DNA from: WLMZ01 sp043753895
GTDB lineage: Bacteria > Actinomycetota > Acidimicrobiia > Acidimicrobiales > Ilumatobacteraceae
Length of the DNA: 64,000 nt
Direction: 5' to 3'
NCBI GenBank assembly: GCA_043753895.1
Contig: JAYUWK010000070.1
Location: 1 to 64,000, forward strand
Below, in pieces: positions 35,261 to 44,016 of the stretch (positions within the stretch are counted from its first letter, which is position 1; each line of letters starts with the position of its first letter). The position numbers and the translations under genes were made by a program. Below the pieces are notes generated by a model. That model was not told the origin of the DNA, searched no databases, and saw only the letters and a list, made by a program, of their open reading frames with translations.

Positions 35261-37209
35261 AACCGGTAGTAGCTCGCGAACCGGACTCTGTTCCCGTTCC
35301 GGCGCCTGTGAAGGTGTTCGTTGCGAGGCGCGGTAACGAGTTCATGCGCGACATCGCCATGGCATTCGTCGAGGCGGCGCAGAGCTTGGGACGCGTTGCA
35401 ATACTGGTCACTGACGATCTGCCCTGCGTCGATGGCAGTATCAACCTCGTCGTTGCACCGCACGAGTTCTTCGTACTCAACGACGCAACCACCGAGGACC
35501 TGCAGCGCGCCGCTGCAGCGTGTGTCTGTGTCTGCACCGAGCAACCCGGCACGCCGTGGTTCCGGCTGTCCACCGAAGCGGCGCGCCGCGGTCTGCTCGC
35601 ATTCGATATCAACGAACACGGTGCGCAGGCAATGCGCCGGGCCGGAGTCGACGCACACCGGTTGCCGTTCGGTGCCGTTACGTCGATGAGCGCGGGCCCG
35701 TCGCCAGAGCGCGACATCGACGTGTTGTTCATGGGCAGCCTCGATCCGCGCCGTGGGGCAGCCTTGGCCTCGCTTGCGCCGACGCTGTGGAGTCGACACA
35801 GCGAGTTCCGACTGTTCCCGTTCGACAGACCCGTGAGCGCCACGTCGCCGGGTGTCGTGTTTGGTGAGGCCAAGCATCAGTTGTTGCGTCGTGCACGTGT
35901 GCTTGTCAACATCCATCGCGACCGTTCCAACGAGGTTGCGCCGGGCAGTGAGCCGGCCGCGTACTTCGAATGGGTTCGTATGGTCGAGGCGATGGCGAAC
36001 GGCTGTGTCGTGGTAACCGAACCATCGCAAGACCATCAGCCGTTGGTTGCCGGAGTTCACTTTGTCAGCGCGACGCTCGATTCCCTTTCCGACGCCGTCG
36101 CAGATCTGCTGAGGAATGAGCCGGCGCGCCATAAGATCGCGATCGCAGCACAGCAGGCAGTCACGGTGGATCTTGCGTTGCCGCGCGCGCTCGAGCCAGC
36201 GCTCGCTCTGATCGAGTCGACCGTGCTGCCGGCGCTGTCGGCGCACGTACAGAGTCGCGCGTATCGGAAGGGCTCCTGGCGGCTGCAAGAGGGGCGACCG
36301 GGTGGGCCGAAACGACTCGATGTCTTCCGGCCGTACGCGTCGATTCTCAGTCGAGCCAAGCACATCGCCCTCGCCGAGGGCGACGCGCTGCGCCGGCTGG
36401 AGGCCGCGCAATCACTGCTCCATCACAACGCTGCACAGTCCATTGAACGAACGGAGACAGTGGCATACATTGCCAGCGTTGCCGCTGGCGCGGCGCCGGA
36501 GGTCTCGGTTCTGGTCACGTTGTACGACTACGAGTCGTTGGTGACCGAGACCCTCGACAGCGTCCTCGCCAGTATCGACACCGACTTCGAGGTGGTGATC
36601 GTCGAGGATCACGCCACCGATAACAGTCGGGCTGTCGCTCGCGAGTACCTCGCTCGACACCCGGATGTTGCGATGGTGCTCTTGGCCAAGAACGCAAACG
36701 AGGGACTCGCGGCGGCGCGCAATACCGGAGTCGATGCGTGCCGCGGCGCGTTCGTGATGGTGATGGACGCGGACAACATGGTGTATCCAACATGCCTGCG
36801 TCGCCTCGCCGATGCACTGCGCCTCGATCCGGGTGCCGCATTCGCCTATTCCGCACTCGAGGATTTCGGTGCGAGCCGCAATGTGCGCAGCGCATACGCG
36901 TGGAGTCCGGAGTGGCTGTGTGCAGCCAACTACATCGACGCGCAGGCGATGATCCGCCGCGAGGTCCTTCACGAGGTGGGCGGTTACCGGACCGACGACC
37001 CGCTCGTCTTTGGTTGGGAGGACTGGGAATTGTGGCTGCGGGTGGCGAGCCACGGTGATCGGGGTCGTCTCGTGCCCCAGATGCTCGGCAGGTATCGCGT
37101 GCAGGCCGGGTCGATGATTGGACTCACCAACCTTTGGATCGATGAGTCGCTCGCGCATCTGCGCGGGCTGTATCCATCGTTGCCCTGGCCGGTGGACCTG
37201 ACGCAGTAA
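35257..37209 (+). CDS. Bimodular glycosyltransferase: GT-B (CgeB-like) plus GT2
   Basis: A 650-residue fusion. Residues about 10-330 resemble a CgeB/GT-B C-terminal-type domain (DIDVLFMGSLDPRRGAAL, ARVLVNIHRDRS, FEWVRMVEAMANGCVVVTEP). Residues about 405-650 are a GT2 domain: VSVLVTLYDYESLV, VIVEDHATDNS, NEGLAAARNTGVDA and the DXD-like MVMDADNMVYP; GGYRTDDPLVFGWEDWELWL is the acceptor-site block. It is the last gene of the methyltransferase/coiled-coil operon. Presumably it adds two different sugars or elongates a repeat (inference). Confidence 0.82.
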   Translation: MKPVVAREPDSVPVPAPVKVFVARRGNEFMRDIAMAFVEAAQSLGRVAILVTDDLPCVDGSINLVVAPHEFFVLNDATTEDLQRAAAACVCVCTEQPGTPWFRLSTEAARRGLLAFDINEHGAQAMRRAGVDAHRLPFGAVTSMSAGPSPERDIDVLFMGSLDPRRGAALASLAPTLWSRHSEFRLFPFDRPVSATSPGVVFGEAKHQLLRRARVLVNIHRDRSNEVAPGSEPAAYFEWVRMVEAMANGCVVVTEPSQDHQPLVAGVHFVSATLDSLSDAVADLLRNEPARHKIAIAAQQAVTVDLALPRALEPALALIESTVLPALSAHVQSRAYRKGSWRLQEGRPGGPKRLDVFRPYASILSRAKHIALAEGDALRRLEAAQSLLHHNAAQSIERTETVAYIASVAAGAAPEVSVLVTLYDYESLVTETLDSVLASIDTDFEVVIVEDHATDNSRAVAREYLARHPDVAMVLLAKNANEGLAAARNTGVDACRGAFVMVMDADNMVYPTCLRRLADALRLDPGAAFAYSALEDFGASRNVRSAYAWSPEWLCAANYIDAQAMIRREVLHEVGGYRTDDPLVFGWEDWELWLRVASHGDRGRLVPQMLGRYRVQAGSMIGLTNLWIDESLAHLRGLYPSLPWPVDLTQ

Positions 37210-37333
37210 GCCAGATGGCCCGCCTTCGTCAAGCGAGCCTCAAGATGCGCACTACACGTCGAAAAGAAGCTCAAGTTGCCCCCGCATTCCGTCGAAACAA
37301 CAACAGGTTGTGAATCGGGATTGAGGGTGGACA

Positions 37334-39364
37334 ATGAGGCGGACATCTCGCAAGTGGGCGCAGTATCTCGCACTGGTCGTCGTCGCGGCCCTGTGCGGTT
37401 CTCTCACGACCACGCTTGCCAACGCCGGTGCCGCCTACCCGCCCTTCATTCCTCCCGATGCCGATTGGCTGAGCACGGTCAACTACTACCGGGCGATATC
37501 GAACCTGCCTCCCGTGGCCGAGGACCCCTATCTCTCGGCCGGTTCGTACAACCACTCCTGCTACATGCTGCAGAACGGCATCTCCCACGACGAGATCCCG
37601 GGCCTGCCCGGTTATACGCCAGAGGGTGACCTTGCGGGTAACAACGGCAATGTTGCGGTGTCCAGCGTGTACGGCATCGAGGCACGGCAGCACATCGAAC
37701 TCTGGATGACAGGACCGTTTCACGCGATCGGTGTCCTTCGGCCAAACCTGACCACTGTTGGATTCGGCAAGTGCGACAACACCGCGACGGCACCGTGGCG
37801 TTCGGGCGCGACACTCGACGTACTCCGCGGTCTCGGCGGCACCGGCGTACAGACCGCGCCGATTCTCTTCCCCGGTGACGGCACCACCACCAACCTCGAT
37901 AAGTTCGTCACCGAGAGCCCCAACCCGATGACCTATTGCGGATGGACCGGCACGGCAGGGCTTCCGATCCTGGCACTGATGCCTGAGGCGCTCGGCGGCA
38001 ATGCCATCGCATCCGTCACCGGGTCTTCGGGCGCGCTTGATGTGTGCGTGCTCACGCAGTACAACACGAGCGGTGTTGCCTCGCAGATACTCGCTGGCAA
38101 CAACGCCGTCGTTATCCTCCCTCGCAATCAGTTGGCCTCGGATACGTACTCCGTCAGTGTGGGTACTCCTTTCCGTAACGTGAATTGGAGCTTCACCGTC
38201 GATCCGGCGGCTGCCACCGGCGTGCTCCCGGTGCCCACCACCACTGCGCTCGGGAGTGGCGGCGCTTTGCAGCCCATCACACCGACCCGGCTCGTGGACA
38301 CCCGGGTCAATCTCGGTGCCTCCCGCCTTTACGCGGGCTACCTGCGCCGCATCCAGATCACCGGCCGCGGTGGCATCCCTGCTGGAGCCCAGGCGATCAG
38401 CGCCAACTTCACGGTCGCCGGAAGCGACACGGCTGGTTACCTCAGCGTGTGGAACTGCTCAACGGACCGCCCGACCGTCTCGACGCTGAACTTCGCCGCT
38501 GGTGAGGTCGCGCCCAACGGTGCCAGCGTGCCTCTCGACGCAAACGGGGGCATCTGCGTCTTCTCATCTGCCAGCACGGACCTCATCGTCGATGTCAACG
38601 GCTACTACGTTTCAACGGCGTCAGGCCGACTCGCCTCGGTGACGCCGACGCGTTTGATCGACACGCGAATTCCACTCGGCGCACCCGGGCGCCTCACTGC
38701 CGGGTCAACGACGGCGCTGCGGGTCACGGGCGTCGCCGGAATACCGACTGGTGCAAGCGCGGTGATGCTCAACGTCACGAGCATCTGGCCCACCGATCCG
38801 GGCTATGTGACGGTGTACCCGTGCGATGCGGGGCGACCATTTGTCTCGAGCCTGAATCCGGTTCCGTACTCGGTCAAGCCGAATAACGTCGTGGCCCCGG
38901 TGGCCAAGGACGGAACGGTGTGCGTCTACGTGTCGACCGACGTCGACCTCGTCGTCGATGTCACGGGCTATGTCAAGTCGTCGGCATCGCTGCAGTACAC
39001 CCCAAGCGCACCATTCCGCCTCATCGACACTCGTGACCGGTTCCGTACCGAGATGAACAACCGACTCGGTGGCCAGCCACTCGCGGGTGGCCAGACGATG
39101 GTGATCCAGGTTGGCGGAACTCGCGGCATTGCCACCAACGCGAAGGCGGTGTCGGCGAACTTCACCGTGGTCGGTGCTGCTGTCCCCGGGTTCTTGACCG
39201 TATGGCAATGTGGTGCCCGTCCGACGACGTCGAATGTGAACTTCGAAGTCGGTGCAGCCATCGCCAACGGCGCACAGATGCCACTGTCAACATCGGGTCA
39301 GCTGTGCGTATTCGCTTCGGCGTCAGTGCATGTGATCATCGACGTGAACGGTTGGTGGAGCTAG
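37334..39364 (+). CDS. Secreted CAP-like protein with three RLxDTR repeats
   Basis: A 676-residue exported protein. Residues 1-33 are a signal peptide (MRRTSRKWAQYLALVVVAAL, AxA-type cleavage near NAGA). Residues about 40-200 resemble a CAP/SCP-PR1 domain: WLSTVNYYRAISNLPPV, SYNHSCYMLQ with a His, and a later HIELWMTGPFHAIGVL. Three repeats of about 115 residues follow (about 312-428, 433-547, 553-676), each beginning with TRLVDTR, TRLIDTR or FRLIDTR and ending IVDVNGYY-like. They are homologous to the repeats of the protein at 18546. Six extra cysteines suggest disulfides outside the cell. It overlaps the convergent DUF2304 gene by 29 bases. Confidence 0.8.
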   Translation: MRRTSRKWAQYLALVVVAALCGSLTTTLANAGAAYPPFIPPDADWLSTVNYYRAISNLPPVAEDPYLSAGSYNHSCYMLQNGISHDEIPGLPGYTPEGDLAGNNGNVAVSSVYGIEARQHIELWMTGPFHAIGVLRPNLTTVGFGKCDNTATAPWRSGATLDVLRGLGGTGVQTAPILFPGDGTTTNLDKFVTESPNPMTYCGWTGTAGLPILALMPEALGGNAIASVTGSSGALDVCVLTQYNTSGVASQILAGNNAVVILPRNQLASDTYSVSVGTPFRNVNWSFTVDPAAATGVLPVPTTTALGSGGALQPITPTRLVDTRVNLGASRLYAGYLRRIQITGRGGIPAGAQAISANFTVAGSDTAGYLSVWNCSTDRPTVSTLNFAAGEVAPNGASVPLDANGGICVFSSASTDLIVDVNGYYVSTASGRLASVTPTRLIDTRIPLGAPGRLTAGSTTALRVTGVAGIPTGASAVMLNVTSIWPTDPGYVTVYPCDAGRPFVSSLNPVPYSVKPNNVVAPVAKDGTVCVYVSTDVDLVVDVTGYVKSSASLQYTPSAPFRLIDTRDRFRTEMNNRLGGQPLAGGQTMVIQVGGTRGIATNAKAVSANFTVVGAAVPGFLTVWQCGARPTTSNVNFEVGAAIANGAQMPLSTSGQLCVFASASVHVIIDVNGWWS

Positions 39365-39722
39365 CTCCACCGTCGGCATTGCCTTGCTCCAACTCGGCCC
39401 GCAGTAATGCGTTTGCCTCGGCCAGGTCTTGTAATCCCTTTTGCAGACCGGAAACACTGATCGACAACTGCACACAGATCGCGACCAGCAAGACGACGGC
39501 AACCAACAGGAATACGGCCGTACCGGTCATCGAGAATTGCCGCGCGATGGGATTCACGATGGGTGTGAGAAGCGACGATGCGATGACGGCCATGGAAATA
39601 GCGATCCAGCCCGTGCCGAAACCAAATGACAGCCGACGCCGATGCACGAGGGCAATGACCGCACCGAGCATGCCCACTCCGAAGATCGCGATGACGATGC
39701 CCTGTTTCACGGTTGCGCTCAT
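39336..39722 (-). CDS. DUF2304-type small membrane protein
   Basis: A 128-residue protein with three membrane helices (about 6-24, 37-56 and 66-88) and a soluble coiled C-terminus of 40 residues (LQKGLQDLAEANALLRAELEQ). The helix-loop pattern RRRLSFGFGTGWIAI matches DUF2304 proteins, which commonly accompany GT2 glycosyltransferases in actinobacteria. A TACCAT box ends seven bases before the ATG, so the transcript may be leaderless. It lies at the right border of the polysaccharide region. Confidence 0.75.
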   Translation of the reverse strand: MSATVKQGIVIAIFGVGMLGAVIALVHRRRLSFGFGTGWIAISMAVIASSLLTPIVNPIARQFSMTGTAVFLLVAVVLLVAICVQLSISVSGLQKGLQDLAEANALLRAELEQGNADGGASSTNRSRR

Positions 39723-39769
39723 CTGGCCGATGGTAGTGCCACCCCGAACGGTGCTGCGGCTGCGATGGG

Positions 39770-42481
39770 TTACAGCACTGACGGATCTGGTGCCTCGGGG
39801 TTGATGTCATAGCGATGGATCGCCCCGGCCACGGTGTCGGGCGACACTGTGCCGGTGGCCGCCAAGGCGGCAAGTGTTGCGACCACCACGTGACCCGCAT
39901 CGACCTCGAAATGATGGCGGAGGGCCTCGCGGGTATCGGAGCGACCCATGCCATCGGTGCCCAGCGACACGAACTGGCGATCGGGGACGAACCGCGCTAC
40001 TTGCTCGGGCACGATCTTCATGAAGTCGGTGGTGGCCACGATGGGCCCGCTGGATTGTGCGAGCAGTGACGTCACCAGCGGAACGCGGTTGGCATCGTTG
40101 GGGTGCAGGCGATTCCACCGTTCGGTGGCCAGTGCCTCTTCGCGTAGCGACTTGTACGACGTGGCCGACCACAGCTCTGCGCCGACGCCGTAGTACGTGA
40201 GCAAGTCGGCCGCCGCTTGGCGAACGGCGCCCTGTGCCGAGCCGGAGAAGAGCAATGTGGCACGCAGTGGTGCCGGCGGGGCCTCTGCAAATCGGTAAAG
40301 CCCGCGAACGATTTCCTCGTCGACGCCCTCGCGGGCAGGCGTTGCGGGCATCGGGTAGTTCTCGTTGTAGAGAGTGAGGTAATAAAAGACGTCGTCCGGC
40401 TGGGCGCCGTACATGCGGTGTATTCCGGCGCGCACGATGGCGGCCACCTCGTAGGCGAACGCAGGGTCGAATGCTTGGCAGGCGGGCACCGTACTGGCCA
40501 GCACCAGACTGTGTCCGTCCTGATGCTGCAGGCCCTCACCCATCAGTGTGGTGCGTCCGGCAGTTGCACCGAGTAGGAAGCCCTTCGTGCGAGCGTCGGC
40601 GGCCTGCCAGATGAGGTCGCCCACGCGCTGGAACCCGAACATCGAATAGAACGTGTAGAACGGCACCATCGGTACGCCGCGAGTGGCGTAGGCCGTGCCC
40701 GCTGCGATGAAGCTGGCCAGTGAACCGGCCTCGGTGATGCCCTCTTCCAAGATCTGGCCGTCGCTGGACTCGGCATAGGACATCAGCAGATCGTGATCGA
40801 CCGGCTGATACTTCTGGCCCTGTGAGGCATAAATCTTGAATTCGCGGAACAGGCCGTCCATGCCGAAGGTACGCGCCTCGTCGGGCACGATAGGCACGAT
40901 GCGCTCGCCGATCTTGGGGTCACGCGCCAACGTGCGCAGCAGCCTGGTGAATCCCATCGTGGTACTCACCGCTTGATCGCCCGACCCGGAACGGAGTTCG
41001 GCGAAGACTTCGTCGTCGGGCATCTCGATGGGACGGCGGCTCTTGGTGACGCGCTTGGGAATGCTGCCTCCAAGGGCACGGCGACGTTCCATCATGTACT
41101 GGTATTCGATGCTGTCCTCTGCTGGGCGGTAGTACGGCAACCCGTCATTGTCGAAGGCGCTGTCGGGGATCTCGTCATGCAGGAACAACCGGTCGCGCAG
41201 GTCGATCAGCTGCGCCTTGGTGAGCTTTTTGATCTGGTGTGTGGCGTTGCGACCTTCGACGCCAGGCCCGAGCGTCCAACCCTTGATGGTCTTGCACAGA
41301 ATGACCGTGGGTGCTCCGGAACCGAGGTTGTCGACTGCGGCCTTGTAGGCGGCATAGAGCTTGCGGTAATCGTGGCCACCACGGGGCAGATTGAGCAGCT
41401 CGTCGTCAGAGAGATGCGAGACCATCTGGCGCAGGCGCGGGTCGGGCCCGAAGAAGTTCTCACGGATGTAGTTGCCGTCCTCGACCGAGTAGCGCTGGAA
41501 CTCACCGTCGACGGTGTTGTTCATCTGATCGAGCAGTACGCCATCGGTGTCGCGCGCAAGCAGGTCGTCCCACTTCGAGCCCCAGATGACCTTGATCACG
41601 TTCCAGCCGGCACCACGGAATGTTGCCTCGAGTTCCTGGATGACCTTGCCGTTGCCGCGCACCGGCCCATCGAGGCGCTGCAGGTTGCAGTTGACCACGA
41701 AGATGAGGTTGTCGAGCTTCTCGCGACTGGCCAACGAGATGGATCCGAGGGTCTCGGGCTCGTCGCATTCGCCGTCGCCGAGGAAGGCCCATACGCGGCT
41801 CTGGCTCGTGTCGTCGAGACGACGGTTGTGGAGATAGCGGTTGAAGCGCGCCTGGTACAGCGCGGTGAGCGGGCCGAGTCCCATACTGACCGTTGGGTAT
41901 TCCCAGAACTCGGGCATGAGGCGGGGATGGGGATAGCTGCTGAGGCCGCGACCGTCACGACCGATCTCGCGACGGAAGTGATCGAGGTCGTCCTCGGTGA
42001 AGCGACCCTCGAGGAAGCCGCGTGCGTACACACCGGGCGCAGCATGACCCTGGAAGTACACATGGTCGCCGGCGTTGCCGTCGTCCTTACCGCGGAAGAA
42101 GTGGTTGAAGCCGATCTCGTACAGGCTGGCGCTGCTCGCGAACGTGGACAGGTGCCCGCCCACGCCTTCGGCGAATGTGTTCGCGCGAACCACCATCATC
42201 GCTGCGTTCCAGCGGATGAACGCGCGAACTCGCTGCTCGAGATAGCTGTCGCCGGGGAACCATGGTTCGCTTTCACGGGGAATGGTGTTCACGTAGGGCG
42301 TGCTGACCGTTGCGGGGAAACTCACCTGTGTGGCATTGGCGCGCTCGAGCAGTTTGCTGAGCAGGAATCGGGCTCTGGTCTTGCCACGGATGTCGATGAC
42401 AGCGTCGAGGCTGGCGAGCCATTCGTCAGTTTCGCCGGGGTCGCTGTCGGGGAGTTGGTTGACGAAGCCGTCAAAGATCAT
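39770..42481 (-). CDS. aceE: Pyruvate dehydrogenase E1 component, homodimeric type
   Basis: A 903-residue thiamine-diphosphate enzyme that decarboxylates pyruvate and reductively acetylates the lipoyl E2. The TPP motif is present as FLGDGECDEPETLGSI. HLSTFASSASLYEIGFNHFF, FQGHAAPGVYARGFLEGR and GWTLGPGVEGRNATHQ are diagnostic for AceE. The start at 42481 (MIFDGFVNQLPD) was preferred to an in-frame start 24 codons upstream because homology to AceE begins here. E1 is not next to E2/E3, which are encoded near 55-58 kb. This dispersed arrangement is usual in actinobacteria. Confidence 0.95.
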   Translation of the reverse strand: MIFDGFVNQLPDSDPGETDEWLASLDAVIDIRGKTRARFLLSKLLERANATQVSFPATVSTPYVNTIPRESEPWFPGDSYLEQRVRAFIRWNAAMMVVRANTFAEGVGGHLSTFASSASLYEIGFNHFFRGKDDGNAGDHVYFQGHAAPGVYARGFLEGRFTEDDLDHFRREIGRDGRGLSSYPHPRLMPEFWEYPTVSMGLGPLTALYQARFNRYLHNRRLDDTSQSRVWAFLGDGECDEPETLGSISLASREKLDNLIFVVNCNLQRLDGPVRGNGKVIQELEATFRGAGWNVIKVIWGSKWDDLLARDTDGVLLDQMNNTVDGEFQRYSVEDGNYIRENFFGPDPRLRQMVSHLSDDELLNLPRGGHDYRKLYAAYKAAVDNLGSGAPTVILCKTIKGWTLGPGVEGRNATHQIKKLTKAQLIDLRDRLFLHDEIPDSAFDNDGLPYYRPAEDSIEYQYMMERRRALGGSIPKRVTKSRRPIEMPDDEVFAELRSGSGDQAVSTTMGFTRLLRTLARDPKIGERIVPIVPDEARTFGMDGLFREFKIYASQGQKYQPVDHDLLMSYAESSDGQILEEGITEAGSLASFIAAGTAYATRGVPMVPFYTFYSMFGFQRVGDLIWQAADARTKGFLLGATAGRTTLMGEGLQHQDGHSLVLASTVPACQAFDPAFAYEVAAIVRAGIHRMYGAQPDDVFYYLTLYNENYPMPATPAREGVDEEIVRGLYRFAEAPPAPLRATLLFSGSAQGAVRQAAADLLTYYGVGAELWSATSYKSLREEALATERWNRLHPNDANRVPLVTSLLAQSSGPIVATTDFMKIVPEQVARFVPDRQFVSLGTDGMGRSDTREALRHHFEVDAGHVVVATLAALAATGTVSPDTVAGAIHRYDINPEAPDPSVL

Positions 42482-42598
42482 GGGACACAGTGTGGCAGGG
42501 TTACCAGCCGGTAGGCGTCGGTGATGACAAACTCCAGCTGTGATTGAAGTCAAGTATGAGTCGCCAACATCGATCGAGTGCCGTCGCGCTCGAGCACA

Positions 42599-42646
42599 TT
42601 CGTGATCGAGTGCTTTCGTGATCGAGTGCTTTCGTGATTGAGGTGT
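42599..42646 (+). repeat. Three 16-bp direct repeats spanning the rnhA start codon
   Basis: Copies at 42599-42614 and 42615-42630 are identical (TTCGTGATCGAGTGCT). A third, diverged copy at 42631-42646 contains the GTG start codon of rnhA. Each copy carries a GTGAT start-like element, but the 16-base period puts consecutive copies in different frames, so only the third opens the gene. It looks like a local tandem duplication of the start region. Confidence 0.85.
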
Positions 42647-43107
42647 ACACCGACGGTGCGTGCGCCGGGAATCCGGGTCCGGGTGGATGGGCCTGGGCTG
42701 TTGCGCCAGAGGGATCGCCGTGTGGCTCTGGGGGCGCGGCGCACTCGACCAACCAGCGCATGGAGGTACAGGCCGTGCTCGAAGCGTTACGTGTGCTCGA
42801 CGGTGAGATCACTATCGTGTCCGACTCGACCTATGTCGTGAACTGTTTCCGCGATCGTTGGTGGGCGAAGTGGGAGCGCAACGGTTGGCGCAACTCGCAA
42901 AAGCAGCCCGTCGCGAACACCGACTTGTGGATTCCCCTGATCGAGCTCGTGAAGGTGCGCCAACCCGTGTTTCGTTGGGTGAAGGGCCACAGCGGCAACC
43001 GCATGAACGACCTCGTCGATCAACTGGCCGTCGCCGCCAGTAAGGGCCCTTTCGCTGTTGATGCCGTCGACGCCCCGGGAGCCGGTGGCCCGCTGACGCT
43101 GTTCTAG
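42634..43107 (+). CDS. rnhA: Ribonuclease HI
   Basis: A 157-residue enzyme that cleaves RNA in RNA-DNA hybrids. Catalytic carboxylates are visible: Asp7 in YTDGACAGNPGPGGWA, Glu44 in NQRMEVQAVLEAL, Asp64 in IVSDSTYVVN and the last Asp in NRMNDLVDQLA. VFRWVKGHSGN is the conserved His loop. Length and motif spacing are those of type 1 RNase H. The start is GTG inside the third copy of a 16-bp tandem repeat; no good ribosome-binding site or TANNNT box is seen. Confidence 0.95.
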   Translation: MIEVYTDGACAGNPGPGGWAWAVAPEGSPCGSGGAAHSTNQRMEVQAVLEALRVLDGEITIVSDSTYVVNCFRDRWWAKWERNGWRNSQKQPVANTDLWIPLIELVKVRQPVFRWVKGHSGNRMNDLVDQLAVAASKGPFAVDAVDAPGAGGPLTLF

Positions 43108-43224
43108 GTTCGCCAGCACGATGAAACGAATCGTGTCTTGCTCACACGTCTCGGCTGTCGTTGCTGACGTCGTTGCCCGTGTCCCGAATCGTCTGCGGCC
43201 GTAGCGGTTGCCTAGCCTGACGCG

Positions 43225-44001
43225 ATGGATCTGAATGGTGTCAGTGCAATTGTCACGGGTGGAGCTTCGGGTATCGGGGCCGCCACCGCACGTCTTCTCG
43301 CCTCGAAGGGGGCCAAGGTCGTCGTCGCCGACCTGCAGGAAGATCGCGGCTCCGAACTCGCCACCGAGATCGGGGGTGCGTTCTGCAAGGTCGATGTCAC
43401 CAAGACCGACGACATCATCAATGCGATCGAGATGGCCAAGAGTATGGGCCCGCTGCGCGTGCTGGTGAACTCGGCTGGTATTGGTTGGGCACAGCGCACC
43501 ATCGGTAAAGATGGCACCTACGACTCAGCTGCAAATCTCGAGGCGTTCAAGAAGGTCATTGCGATCAACCTCGTCGGTAGCTTCGATTGCATCCGCCTTG
43601 CCGCCACGGCGATGAGCCAGACCGAGCCGCTCAAGTACGGCGAGCGCGGCGCCATTGTGAACATCGCTTCGGTCGCGGCGTTCGATGGTCAGATCGGACA
43701 AGCCAGCTACTCGGCATCCAAGGGCGGCGTGGTCGGGATGACCCTGCCAATCGCACGCGATCTGTCGGCGTCGGGTATCCGCGTCAACACCGTGGCTCCT
43801 GGGCTCATCGACACCCCGATCTATGGTCAGGGCGAGGGTAGCGAGGCATTCAAGGCCAACCTCGAAAAGGGTGTGCTGTTTCCCCATCGCCTCGGTGAGG
43901 GCGCCGAACTGGCCAGCATGGTGGTCGAATGCATCACGAACAGTTACATGAACGCCGAGACCATCCGCGTCGATGGCGGCATCCGGATGCCACCGAAGTG
44001 A
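43225..44001 (+). CDS. Short-chain dehydrogenase, 3-hydroxyacyl-CoA dehydrogenase type 2-like
   Basis: A 258-residue classical SDR. The cofactor motif is VTGGASGIGAAT, the structural motif LVNSAGIG, and the catalytic Tyr-x3-Lys is in YSASKGGVVGM with the Ser in NIASVAAFDG. VAPGLIDTPIY and the C-terminal AETIRVDGGIRM are typical of HSD17B10-like 3-hydroxyacyl-CoA dehydrogenases. A TAGCCT box (43213-43218) ends six bases before the ATG. It would act in fatty-acid or branched-chain amino-acid oxidation with NAD+. No operon partner is present. Confidence 0.88.
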   Translation: MDLNGVSAIVTGGASGIGAATARLLASKGAKVVVADLQEDRGSELATEIGGAFCKVDVTKTDDIINAIEMAKSMGPLRVLVNSAGIGWAQRTIGKDGTYDSAANLEAFKKVIAINLVGSFDCIRLAATAMSQTEPLKYGERGAIVNIASVAAFDGQIGQASYSASKGGVVGMTLPIARDLSASGIRVNTVAPGLIDTPIYGQGEGSEAFKANLEKGVLFPHRLGEGAELASMVVECITNSYMNAETIRVDGGIRMPPK

Positions 44002-44016
44002 AGGCCGTGTGACTAC

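Noticed and set aside
40973..42514. 513-codon plus-strand frame opposite aceE
   Set aside because: An antisense shadow of a clear AceE gene; the composition (Val/Glu/Ala-rich) is typical of the reverse complement of a GC-rich gene.
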